Source: Alphaproteobacteria bacterium
Lineage (GTDB): Bacteria; Pseudomonadota; Alphaproteobacteria; Acetobacterales; Acetobacteraceae
Assembly (NCBI GenBank): GCA_026225015.1
Contig: JAMFRY010000038.1
Span: 1 to 32,042 of the forward strand
DNA: 32,042 nt
Direction of reading: 5' to 3'
Part shown: positions 1-8,293 of the stretch, piece after piece
How positions within the stretch are numbered: position 1 is the stretch's first letter
Layout: each line of letters starts with the position of its first letter
The notes under the pieces: generated by a model
Told to the model about the DNA's origin: nothing
The model's input: the letters and a program-made list of their open reading frames with translations, nothing else
The model's database searches: none
Program-made: the position numbers and the translations under genes

Positions 1-561
1 ACCTGGCAAAGCACCGAGCAAAATACCGATTTGTTCGTCGCTTTCACAAAACTTGGCCGCAAGGAGGATGCCGCTTCAGCCGGTGATTTTGTTCACGCGA
101 TGTTTGAGCCGGCAAAAACACTGTTTAACGCAGGGACTGCCCCGAATGGGTCGATTAACCCGCTACTGGCGGCGGATGCCGGCATCTGGCCGTTCCTGGC
201 GGGCCTGGGCAGCGCCAAATCAGCAGAAACGGCGATTGAAGCGCTACGGCGCGGCGCCGGCATTGGCTTCAGCGCCGCCAGCCTCGGTATATGGCCGGAG
301 GGCACAGCCTTCGCGGCTTTGGCCTTGCAGCGCTTGAACCCTGCCGAGGCGGTCGATTTTCTGGCGACGGTCGAAGCACAGATTTCGCCATCCGGCTTCG
401 TTTACGCCGCCATTGGCGACAGCCTTGCCACGGGCCTTGACGTAGGCCCACCGCCGCCCGGAAAACCGCCCGTGCCCTTCAACTATTTCCGCCGCCCGGC
501 TTTGGCGCCAACGGCCTGGGCCGCGATGAGCGCAATGGGGTGCAATCCACTTTCAACTTGA
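1..561 (+). CDS. C-terminal part of a hypothetical protein, possibly alpha/alpha-toroid (six-hairpin-like); 5' end outside window
   Basis: Frame 1 is open from base 1 (TWQSTEQNTDLFVAFTKLGRKEDA...) and ends at 559-561. C-terminus ...YFRRPALAPTAWAAMSAMGCNPLST resembles toroid-type proteins. Family assignment is weak. Confidence 0.6.
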   Translation, partial: TWQSTEQNTDLFVAFTKLGRKEDAASAGDFVHAMFEPAKTLFNAGTAPNGSINPLLAADAGIWPFLAGLGSAKSAETAIEALRRGAGIGFSAASLGIWPEGTAFAALALQRLNPAEAVDFLATVEAQISPSGFVYAAIGDSLATGLDVGPPPPGKPPVPFNYFRRPALAPTAWAAMSAMGCNPLST

Positions 562-607
562 GATAGAATATGATAGCGGGCAAAGAAACCAACGCAAACG
601 GGTCTCG

Positions 608-3600
608 ATGCCGCTTCCCGCCGCCCTGCTTTTGCAGCCTGATTGTACTGTAAAACCCGGCTGGGCGGTATTCGATCCGGTATGGTATCTTAAAAAATAC
701 GGCAATTTCATCCCCGCTCGCATCGCGCGAACGCCAGCCGATTTGCTGTCCTATTATTTGCAACACGGCGCCAGGAGCGGCCACGCGCCCAGCCCATTTT
801 TCGACGAGCATTACTACCGCTCGGCCAACCCGAACATTGCCGCATTGGTCAAGGCCGGCCGCTACGCATCCGGCTTTGACCATTTCTGCCAGCTTGGCCA
901 TCGCTTCCATGCAGGGCACTGGCTGTTCGACGATCCACTCTATGGCAGCCTGTACGACGACATGGCGCTGGAGAATCTCGACGCCCAACAGTTTTACGGC
1001 CGCTATGACCATTTTTTACGTTCCGGCCAGTATGAACATCGGCAGCCGCATTTGCTGTTCGACAGCCACTTCTATCGCTCCCAGGCGATTGCCGCCGGTG
1101 ATTCGGCCTCTGTCATCGATCATTGCGGTTCCTTCAGCCATTACCTCTACCGCCTTGCAACCGGCGCAACCGAGTTGCCGCCATCAATTTACTTCGATCC
1201 GGCCTGGTATCTTCGGCAAAACGAAAATGCCGACGAAAACGCGGACCAGAAATTCGGCTCGGCCATTGCGCATTATCTGGCCGGCAGAAACCCGGTCCAT
1301 CCAGACCCGGTGCCGGAATTCTCCGAGCGTTATTATTGCCAAACAAATCTCGATCTGGCCGGAGATTATTCAAATGGTTATCGGCATTTTCTGCAAACCG
1401 GCGTATTTGAATTCCGCCGGCCAAGCCCGGATATCGACCTCACCTTTTACCGCGACGCCAATGCGGAGGTTCGCAATGCGTTAAATACGGGCCAGGCGCG
1501 CGACGCCTTCGCGCATCTGCGCGCGGTCGGGTTGAGCAAAGGGCTGCCATGCGCGCCGGAGGACCAAAAACCTGCAACCGTTGAGGCGGCGGCAAGGCAG
1601 TTATTCATCCGCAAAGCCCGCGACAATCTGGCCATCTTCGCTCGCCGAAAAATTGATTTTGGTTTTGTGGGGGCCTGCCAACTATCCGTCATTATGGTGG
1701 CTTGCGAAAAATTCGAACTGACCATGCTGGCCTTGAGTTCGCTGCGCAGCAATTTTGCCGGCGCCATGCAGCTTATTCTGGTCGATAACGGCTCATGTGA
1801 TGCGACGGCGGATATCGTGCAATATGTCGCAGGCGCCAGCATCATCCGGCTCGACCGGAATATCGGCTATCTGCGCGCCTGCAATCTGGCACTAAGGCAA
1901 GTTGCCGCTGAAGTCGTGCTGTTTGTGAACAATGATGTCGAATTCGGCTTCGGCGCGGTGGATGCCGCGATCGCCCGCATACATTCCGATCCCGGCATCG
2001 GCGCCGTTGGGGCTAAGGTGATTCGCATGCACGGCCTGCTGCAGGAAGCCGGCTGCATCGTCTGGCGGGATGGTTCCACGAGCGGCTATATGCGCGATGC
2101 CTCGCCGCTGGCGCCGGAGGCGAATTTCACGCGCGATGTCGATTTCTGTTCCGGGGTTTTTCTGCTCTGCCGCGGCGCGGTGGTGAAGCGTTTGGGTGGC
2201 TTCGACCCTGATTTCGGCCCCGCCTATTACGAGGATGCCGACTTATGCGTCCGCATGGCCGAGGCGGGATTCCGCGTCGTGGTTGATCCGGCGATCGTGA
2301 TCCACCATCTTGAATATGGCAGCGCGGGTAGCCACGCCGCGCGGGCGCTCATGCAGCGTGGGCAGAGGATTTTTGCGCGCAAGCACGCGGCATTTCTAGC
2401 AACCAGGCTGCCGAACAGCCCGCATAACCTGGTTGCCGCCCGCTCGCCGCGGGGAGGCCGGCGCAATGTTTTATTCATCGAGGATACCGTCCCGCTGCGC
2501 CGGCTCGGCTCCGGCTATGCCCGCGCCAATGACATCGTGCACGCCATCGTTGCCGCCGGCCATGCGGCCTCCATTTTTCCCGTGAGCGGCGCCGATTTTG
2601 ACGTGACGAGCATGTTTGCAGACCTGCCAGACAACGTGGAAATTCTGCATGACCGCGATGTGAACCAGCTCGCCGAATTTCTGGAAGCGCGGCCCGGCTA
2701 TTATGATCTGATCTGGGTTTCCCGGACGCATAATCTCTCGCGCATTCTACCCGCTTGCCTGCAGGCGGGAATTGATCCGGGTATTGTGCCCTTTGTGCTC
2801 GATACCGAAGCCATTGTCAGCCTGCGAGAAAATGCCCGCGCGGCGCTGATCGGCGTGCAAAAATTCGATTTTGCCAGCGCGCTGCGCAGCGAGTTGGAGT
2901 GGGCGCCGCTTTGCCGGCATTGCATCGCGGTCAATGATTCGGAAGCGAGCCTGCTCCGCGATGCAGGGTTGCGCAATGTTTCCGTGCTCGGCACGCAACG
3001 ACCGCCGGAGCCGATTCCGGAGCCGTTCGATGCCCGCTCAGGCTTGCTGTTTGTCGCCAGTATTCATCAGCCCGACAGCCCGAATCTGGACGCGCTGCAC
3101 TGGTACCTGCAAGCCATCCTGCCAGCGCTGATGCGCGAGATGGAAGCGCCGCCAACCCTTAATGTTGCCGGCCATGTCGCGCCGGGAATCGATCTGAGTC
3201 CATTCGCCGATCATCCTTACATTAAACTGCACGGCGCCGCGCTTTCGTTGCGGCGGCATTACGCGCAGAACCGGCTGTTCATTGCGCCGACACGCTTTGC
3301 CGCCGGCACACCGTACAAGCTCTACGAAGCGGCCTCCTTCGGATTGCCCATTGTCGCAACGCAACTGCTCGCCGACCAACTGAATTGGCAGGATGATATC
3401 GAGCTTCTCACTTCCCCCGCCAATGATCCGCAATGTTTCGCAAGCCGGATCGCCAGTCTTTACCGCTCCGAGCGGCTATGGGGGCGCTTGCGAGATAACG
3501 CGGTCTCCCGGCTCGAACGTGAAAACACCGCCGAGGCTTTCAACGGCGCGGTAGCAAAGATTGTCGAAACTTCGCTCGCTTGGGTGGTTTATGATGAGAC

Positions 3601-3622
3601 GCGGTTGGCCGTTGGCGGGTGA
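608..3622 (+). CDS. Large multi-domain glycosyltransferase: N-terminal tandem FDxxWYL/HYYR-type repeats, GT2-like domain, C-terminal GT4-like domain
   Basis: 1004 aa ORF. GT2 hallmarks LSVIMVACEKFELTMLALSSL...LILVDNGSCDAT...NIGYLRACNLAL...VVLFVNNDVEF. C-terminal half VLFIEDTVPLRRLGSGYARANDIVHAI...PYKLYEAASFGLPIVAT is GT4-like. Confidence 0.9.
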   Translation: MPLPAALLLQPDCTVKPGWAVFDPVWYLKKYGNFIPARIARTPADLLSYYLQHGARSGHAPSPFFDEHYYRSANPNIAALVKAGRYASGFDHFCQLGHRFHAGHWLFDDPLYGSLYDDMALENLDAQQFYGRYDHFLRSGQYEHRQPHLLFDSHFYRSQAIAAGDSASVIDHCGSFSHYLYRLATGATELPPSIYFDPAWYLRQNENADENADQKFGSAIAHYLAGRNPVHPDPVPEFSERYYCQTNLDLAGDYSNGYRHFLQTGVFEFRRPSPDIDLTFYRDANAEVRNALNTGQARDAFAHLRAVGLSKGLPCAPEDQKPATVEAAARQLFIRKARDNLAIFARRKIDFGFVGACQLSVIMVACEKFELTMLALSSLRSNFAGAMQLILVDNGSCDATADIVQYVAGASIIRLDRNIGYLRACNLALRQVAAEVVLFVNNDVEFGFGAVDAAIARIHSDPGIGAVGAKVIRMHGLLQEAGCIVWRDGSTSGYMRDASPLAPEANFTRDVDFCSGVFLLCRGAVVKRLGGFDPDFGPAYYEDADLCVRMAEAGFRVVVDPAIVIHHLEYGSAGSHAARALMQRGQRIFARKHAAFLATRLPNSPHNLVAARSPRGGRRNVLFIEDTVPLRRLGSGYARANDIVHAIVAAGHAASIFPVSGADFDVTSMFADLPDNVEILHDRDVNQLAEFLEARPGYYDLIWVSRTHNLSRILPACLQAGIDPGIVPFVLDTEAIVSLRENARAALIGVQKFDFASALRSELEWAPLCRHCIAVNDSEASLLRDAGLRNVSVLGTQRPPEPIPEPFDARSGLLFVASIHQPDSPNLDALHWYLQAILPALMREMEAPPTLNVAGHVAPGIDLSPFADHPYIKLHGAALSLRRHYAQNRLFIAPTRFAAGTPYKLYEAASFGLPIVATQLLADQLNWQDDIELLTSPANDPQCFASRIASLYRSERLWGRLRDNAVSRLERENTAEAFNGAVAKIVETSLAWVVYDETRLAVGG

Positions 3623-5136
3623 ACGGGGCCGGCCAGCGTGCTGCGGCCGGGAATCCGGTGCCGGTAGGCGAGCGCCTCCAGAATATGCGCGCGGTGCACC
3701 AGTTCAGACTTCGCCAGATCGGCGATCGTGCGGCCGACGCGCAAAATGCGGGTGAAGCCGCGGGCCGAGAGCCGTAGCCGCGTGCTGGCGGTCTCGGCGA
3801 GCGCCCTGGCTTCCGGCGCCATTTCGATCTGGTCCGCAAGCGCTTCGGCATTGCTGGGAGCGCTCTCGCCATAACGCTCGCGCTGCAATTGCCGCGCCGC
3901 CGCCACCCTGGCAGCCACGATCACGCTTGCTTCGCCCGCCGGCGCGCGGCTGAGTTCGGCAGGGGCGATGGGTGAAATTTCGATGATCAAATCAATTCTA
4001 TCCAGCAACGGCCCGCTGATTTTTGACTGATAATCTTCCCCGCAACGCGGCGCCCGGCCACATTCGCGCGAGGCGTCGCCCAAATAGCCGCAGCGGCAGG
4101 GATTCATCGCCGCGACCAGTTGAAACCGCGCCGGATAGGTAATATGCGCCGCGGCCCTTGCCACCGTGGTATGCCCCGCTTCCAAAGGCTGGCGCAACGC
4201 CTCCAATGTCGCGCGTGGGAATTCCGGTAATTCGTCCATGAACAGAACCCCGCGATGCGCGAGCGAAACTTCACCCGGCTTGGCCCGGTTGCCGCCGCCG
4301 GTGATGGCCGCCATGCTGGCCGAATGATGCGGCTCCCGAAAAGGCGGGCGCGTCACCAGCCTGCCATCCTCCAGCAGCCCGGCAACCGAATGTACCATGC
4401 TGACTTCCAGCGCTTCCCGCGGACGCAAATCCGGCAGCAGGCCCGGCAATCGCGCCGCCAGCATGGATTTGCCCCCGCCGGGTGGCCCTATCATCAACAG
4501 ATTATGCCCGCCTGCGGCGGCAATCTCCAATGCGCGGCGCGAGGTTTCCATGCCACGCACATCCGCGAGATCGAGGGTTTTGAAGCCGCCGCCCAGCATC
4601 CCCTCCGGCGGCGCTGACATCACCTGCGTGCCGCGAAAATGGTTGATCAGGCAAAGCAGGTCGGGAGCCGCCAGTACCGTCAATTCGCCCGCCCAACCGG
4701 CCTCCGGGCCTTGAGATTCCGGGCAGATCAACCCCAGTTCCCGATTCTGCGCCGCGATCGCCGCGGGCAGCACGCCGGCGACGGGTTGTATCCTGCCATC
4801 CAGGGAAAGTTCGCCCAAAGCCGCAAATTGCGCAATTTCCTCGCGCGGCAGAACGTCCATCGCGGCCAGCACGGCCAGCGCTACCGGCAGGTCGAAATGG
4901 CTGCCCTCCTTCAGCATATCGGCCGGCGCCAAGTTGACCAGCACCCGCTTGGGCGGCAGCGCCAAGCCCATGGCTGTCAGCGCGGCGCGCACCCGCTCGC
5001 GCGCCTCGCCAACCGCTTTGTCTGGCAGGCCCACCATCAAAAAAGCCGGCAGGCCGGAGGATATCTGCACCTGAATCTCGACCGGTTGCGCGTCGATCCC
5101 GGCAAAGGCGAAGCTCTGGACGCGCGCGATGCTCAT
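3589..5136 (-). CDS. comM: YifB family Mg chelatase-like AAA ATPase (ComM-like)
   Basis: 515 aa; MSIARVQSFAFAGIDAQPVEIQVQISSGLPAFLMVGLPDKAVGEARERVRAAL, Walker A GPPGGGKSMLA, MNPCRCGY motif. Confidence 0.95.
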   Translation of the reverse strand: MSIARVQSFAFAGIDAQPVEIQVQISSGLPAFLMVGLPDKAVGEARERVRAALTAMGLALPPKRVLVNLAPADMLKEGSHFDLPVALAVLAAMDVLPREEIAQFAALGELSLDGRIQPVAGVLPAAIAAQNRELGLICPESQGPEAGWAGELTVLAAPDLLCLINHFRGTQVMSAPPEGMLGGGFKTLDLADVRGMETSRRALEIAAAGGHNLLMIGPPGGGKSMLAARLPGLLPDLRPREALEVSMVHSVAGLLEDGRLVTRPPFREPHHSASMAAITGGGNRAKPGEVSLAHRGVLFMDELPEFPRATLEALRQPLEAGHTTVARAAAHITYPARFQLVAAMNPCRCGYLGDASRECGRAPRCGEDYQSKISGPLLDRIDLIIEISPIAPAELSRAPAGEASVIVAARVAAARQLQRERYGESAPSNAEALADQIEMAPEARALAETASTRLRLSARGFTRILRVGRTIADLAKSELVHRAHILEALAYRHRIPGRSTLAGPVHPPTANRVSS

Positions 5137-5139
5137 CGT

Positions 5140-5176
5140 AAAAATACCCGCATAGGTTGCAGGCTAGCAACGCGGG
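5140..5176 (-). terminator. Probable intrinsic terminator downstream of the SDR gene, in the SDR/comM spacer
   Basis: Minus-strand reading CCCGC-GTTGC-TAGCCT-GCAAC-CTAT-GCGGG-TATTTTT: two 5-bp stem segments with a bulge, then a T-rich tract. Confidence 0.55.
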
Positions 5177-5198
5177 ACGCTGGCAGGCAAGCGGTGTT

Positions 5199-5951
5199 TT
5201 ATCCGCGTTTCACCGCGAAGGCGGCGCTGGCCTGGCAGGTTGGCATCAGCTCGATCCGGTTGATGTTCACATGCGCCGGCAGGCCGATGATCCAAGCCGC
5301 TGTTTCTGCAATATCTTCGGGCGAGAGCGGGGTTATTCCCTCATAAACTGCCCGGGCGCGCTGCGCATCGCCGCCAAAGCGCACCTCGCTGAATTCGCTG
5401 CCGCCGACCATTCCGGGCTCGATATCCGTCACGCGGATGTTTTTACCGACCAGATCGGCCCGCAGATTCAGGGAAAACTGCTTCACGAAGGCCTTGCTGC
5501 CGCCATAAACATGGCCGCCGGGATAAGGATAGGTTCCGGCCACGCTGCCGAGATTGATAATGGTGCCGCGATTGCGTTCCACCATGCCCGGAAGCACCGC
5601 CCGGGTCACATGCATCAGCCCGGTGACGTTGGTGGCGACCATTTGGTCCCATTGCGCCAGATCGGCATCCCAGGCGGGGGACAGGCCCAGCGCCAGGCCG
5701 GCATTGTTGATCAGCACGTCGATTGCGCGCCAGTCTTTCGGCAGGCTGTCCACAAAGCCGGCGACGGCGGCAGCGTCGGTAACATCAAGCGGCCGGGGTA
5801 GGAGCGCATCGCCGAGTTCCGCGGCGAGACCCTCCAACCGCTCGACCCGCCTGCCCGTGGCGATAACCTTATGCCCGTCCTTCACGAAGCGCCGCGCGAA
5901 GGCCGCACCGAAGCCGGCGGTTGCACCGGTCACCAAAATCACCTGCTGCAT
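5199..5951 (-). CDS. SDR family NAD(P)-dependent oxidoreductase (YdfG-like)
   Basis: MQQVILVTGATAGFGAAFARRFVKDGHKVIATGRR; NNAG; YGGSKAFVKQ catalytic YxxxK. Start placed at internal Met (5951) because the Rossmann motif begins there. Confidence 0.92.
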   Translation of the reverse strand: MQQVILVTGATAGFGAAFARRFVKDGHKVIATGRRVERLEGLAAELGDALLPRPLDVTDAAAVAGFVDSLPKDWRAIDVLINNAGLALGLSPAWDADLAQWDQMVATNVTGLMHVTRAVLPGMVERNRGTIINLGSVAGTYPYPGGHVYGGSKAFVKQFSLNLRADLVGKNIRVTDIEPGMVGGSEFSEVRFGGDAQRARAVYEGITPLSPEDIAETAAWIIGLPAHVNINRIELMPTCQASAAFAVKRG

Positions 5952-6008
5952 CGAAATCCTCGCCACATTACCGATCCCTATTGTGCTGCATTCGAGGAGC
6001 GGTGGCAA

Positions 6009-6105
6009 AGCTTGGAGCGCAGGCGTCCCGCCCGCATAAGGCCGCGCCGCAGAGCATTGAGTACAACCCGGCGGAGGCGCGGGCGAGACGCCCGCGCTCC
6101 AAGCT
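6009..6105. repeat. REP-like inverted repeat pair
   Basis: agcttggagcgcaggcgtcccgcccgc (6009-6035) and gcgggcgagacgcccgcgctccaagct (6079-6105) are inverted copies matching at 25/27 positions. The right copy contains the perfect 7-bp hairpin gcgggcg-aga-cgcccgc. Confidence 0.8.
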
Positions 6106-6192
6106 GGGCGTCGCCTTTGTCCCGCAATGCGGGTTGAGTCTCGGCCCTCACTGGAGTAGCGCTCTGCCGATCAAACAAGACAGGATTTCTCC

Positions 6193-6501
6193 GTGACCAA
6201 ATCAACCACACTCGGCTTCCCCCAAGCCGCGCAGGCGCTTGGGGTTTCCATCCGCACATTGCGCCAGGCCATCCGCAACGGGAAGATACCGGCTCCCGGC
6301 GCCAACGTAACCGCCGTAACCACGCTTACCCCCGAATGGCTCGCCAGCGTTCAGCAAACCGCCAAAGCCTCCCCCGATCGCTTCAAGGATAGCGGCCGCC
6401 CGGCTGTCCCGGCTTTCGCCCGCTATGAAGGCACCTCCGCCTGGCGCAAGTTTCATCGCCGCGTGCATGCCTATAATCGCAACCGGACGGCTGCCGGCTA
6501 G
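6193..6501 (+). CDS. Small helix-turn-helix DNA-binding protein (excisionase/MerR-like N-terminus)
   Basis: 102 aa, GTG start; FPQAAQALGVSIRTLRQAIRNGKIPAPGANV is HTH-like; basic C-terminus WRKFHRRVHAYNRNR. Confidence 0.6.
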   Translation: MTKSTTLGFPQAAQALGVSIRTLRQAIRNGKIPAPGANVTAVTTLTPEWLASVQQTAKASPDRFKDSGRPAVPAFARYEGTSAWRKFHRRVHAYNRNRTAAG

Positions 6502-7787
6502 GCAAGGTCCAGGCTTGCTTTGGTGAAATCGACGTGTCGCTCCTGCCGGCCGAACCGCACCAGCGTCTCCCTGGGGCTCGCCTCTGCCAATATCTTGCCG
6601 CGGCGGATCACGAATAGCCGTTCGGCGCGCAGGCGGATGGCTTCGATCGGATCGGCGGCCTGCAGGACGATCAAATCGGCAGCCTTCCCCGGCGCGATGC
6701 CGTAATCATTCAAATTCAAGGTTTTCGCCGCGTTTACTGTCACCGCGTCGAAACAGGATTTGATCTCCTCCACGCCGGTCATCTGCCCGACATGCAGCGC
6801 CATGTTGGCGACTTCCAGCATGTCGTGGCTGCCCAGCGGGTACCAGGGGTCCATCACGCAGTCATGGCCGAAGGAGACGTTCACCCCGGCCGCCATCAGC
6901 TCCTTCACCCGGGTCATGCCGCGGCGTTTGGGGTAGGTGTCGTGCCTTCCCTGCAGCGTGATGTTGATCAGCGGGTTGGCGATTGCCGAAACCTGCGCCT
7001 CCGCAATCAGCGGGATCAACTTGCTGACATAATAATTATCCATGCTGTGCATCGAGGTGAGATGCGAACCCGCAACGCGGCCGTGCAGCCCGTGCCGGAT
7101 CGTCTCCGCCACCAAATTTTCGATATGGCGGGAGAGCGGGTCGTCGCTTTCATCGCAATGCATGTCCACCAGCAGCCCACGATCGGCGGCGATCCGCATG
7201 AGCTGCTTCACGCTGGCGGCGCCGTCTTCCATCGTGCGCTCAAAATGCGGAATGCCGCCGACCACATCCACGCCCTTATCCAAGGCGCGGGCCAGGTTTT
7301 CCGGTGATTTGGGGTAGCGGATATAGCCGTCCTGCGGAAAGGCGACGAGTTGGATGTCGAGATAGGGTTTCATCTCCTCTCGCAGCGCCAGCAAGGCATC
7401 TACCGCGAGCAGCCTGTCGTCGGAGATATCCACATGGCTCCGGATCACCAGCGTGCCGCGCGCGATCGACCAGAGGCAGAGTTTTTTCGCGCGCTCGTAA
7501 ATCCCCGCTTGCGTGAGCGAGGGCTTCAACTCGCCCCAGAGCGCAATGCCTTCCAGCAAGGTGCCACTCTGATTCGGCCCCGATAGCCCCAGGCTCAGCG
7601 TGGTATCCAGATGCAGGTGGGAATCGATGAAAGGCGGGCAGACCAGCCTTCCGGCGGCGTCGATTTTCTGCTCCGCCTCCGCCGCCAGTCTTGGCTCAAC
7701 GGCGACGATCCGCTCGCCGGCAATGCCGATATCCACTGGCGCGCGCCCATCTTGCAGGGTGGCGCCACGAATAATCAGGTCGAGCAT
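6498..7787 (-). CDS. Cytosine deaminase-family amidohydrolase (CodA-like; substrate may differ)
   Basis: 429 aa; PPFIDSHLHLDTTLS, VDMHCDESDD, GSHLTSMHSMDNYYVSKLI, ANPLINITLQGRHDTYPKRRGMTRVKEL, FGHDCVMDPWYPLG align from memory with E. coli CodA. Good RBS GGAGACGAAGATG. Confidence 0.9.
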   Translation of the reverse strand: MLDLIIRGATLQDGRAPVDIGIAGERIVAVEPRLAAEAEQKIDAAGRLVCPPFIDSHLHLDTTLSLGLSGPNQSGTLLEGIALWGELKPSLTQAGIYERAKKLCLWSIARGTLVIRSHVDISDDRLLAVDALLALREEMKPYLDIQLVAFPQDGYIRYPKSPENLARALDKGVDVVGGIPHFERTMEDGAASVKQLMRIAADRGLLVDMHCDESDDPLSRHIENLVAETIRHGLHGRVAGSHLTSMHSMDNYYVSKLIPLIAEAQVSAIANPLINITLQGRHDTYPKRRGMTRVKELMAAGVNVSFGHDCVMDPWYPLGSHDMLEVANMALHVGQMTGVEEIKSCFDAVTVNAAKTLNLNDYGIAPGKAADLIVLQAADPIEAIRLRAERLFVIRRGKILAEASPRETLVRFGRQERHVDFTKASLDLA

Positions 7788-7867
7788 CTTCGTCTCCTTC
7801 TACCGCTTTCGTGACCTTGGCCGGAGCGTTATTGCCGCGCAAGCCCGCATTCTTTAGGAGGATGCAC

Positions 7868-8293
7868 ATGCGCTCATCCAACCTGCTCCCGTTTCTGGCT
7901 TTGGGATTCCTGGCCGCCTGCCAGGTGCCCGGCCGCAACAGCTTTGCGCCAGCGGCGGCGGGGCCGGATACCGCCAGCGTCTCCGCCACCCAGGCCTTCA
8001 ACGGCCGCGTGCCGCTCATCACCATCCTGCCCGGCACCAGTGATTTCGCCGCCCCGGTCGCCTCCGCCGTGCGCCAGGCTCTGGCCATCAAGACCGGCGC
8101 TGCGTTCGAGGTGCAGGCCCAGAGCCCGGCCTCCGCCACGCCGGATGCCAGCGCCGCCGAACTAGCCGCCCTTTCGGACACCGCGGCGGCGGTCGCCAAG
8201 GCCATTATCGGCGATGGCGTCGCGGCTTCGCATGTCTCGCTCACCGCCAAATCCGCCGGGCTGGATTCCTATGTGCTCGTCTATGTGAAATGA
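7868..8293 (+). CDS. Hypothetical lipoprotein
   Basis: RBS AGGAGG (7856-7861) upstream of ATG 7868; signal peptide MRSSNLLPFLALGFLAAC with lipobox LAAC; ORF overlaps pyrD start by 4 bp. Confidence 0.75.
   Translation: MRSSNLLPFLALGFLAACQVPGRNSFAPAAAGPDTASVSATQAFNGRVPLITILPGTSDFAAPVASAVRQALAIKTGAAFEVQAQSPASATPDASAAELAALSDTAAAVAKAIIGDGVAASHVSLTAKSAGLDSYVLVYVK

Noticed and set aside
4639-5346. 235-aa plus-strand ORF antisense to comM
   Set aside because: Typical GC-rich shadow ORF; the opposite strand encodes a well-recognised ATPase and the translation has no family features.
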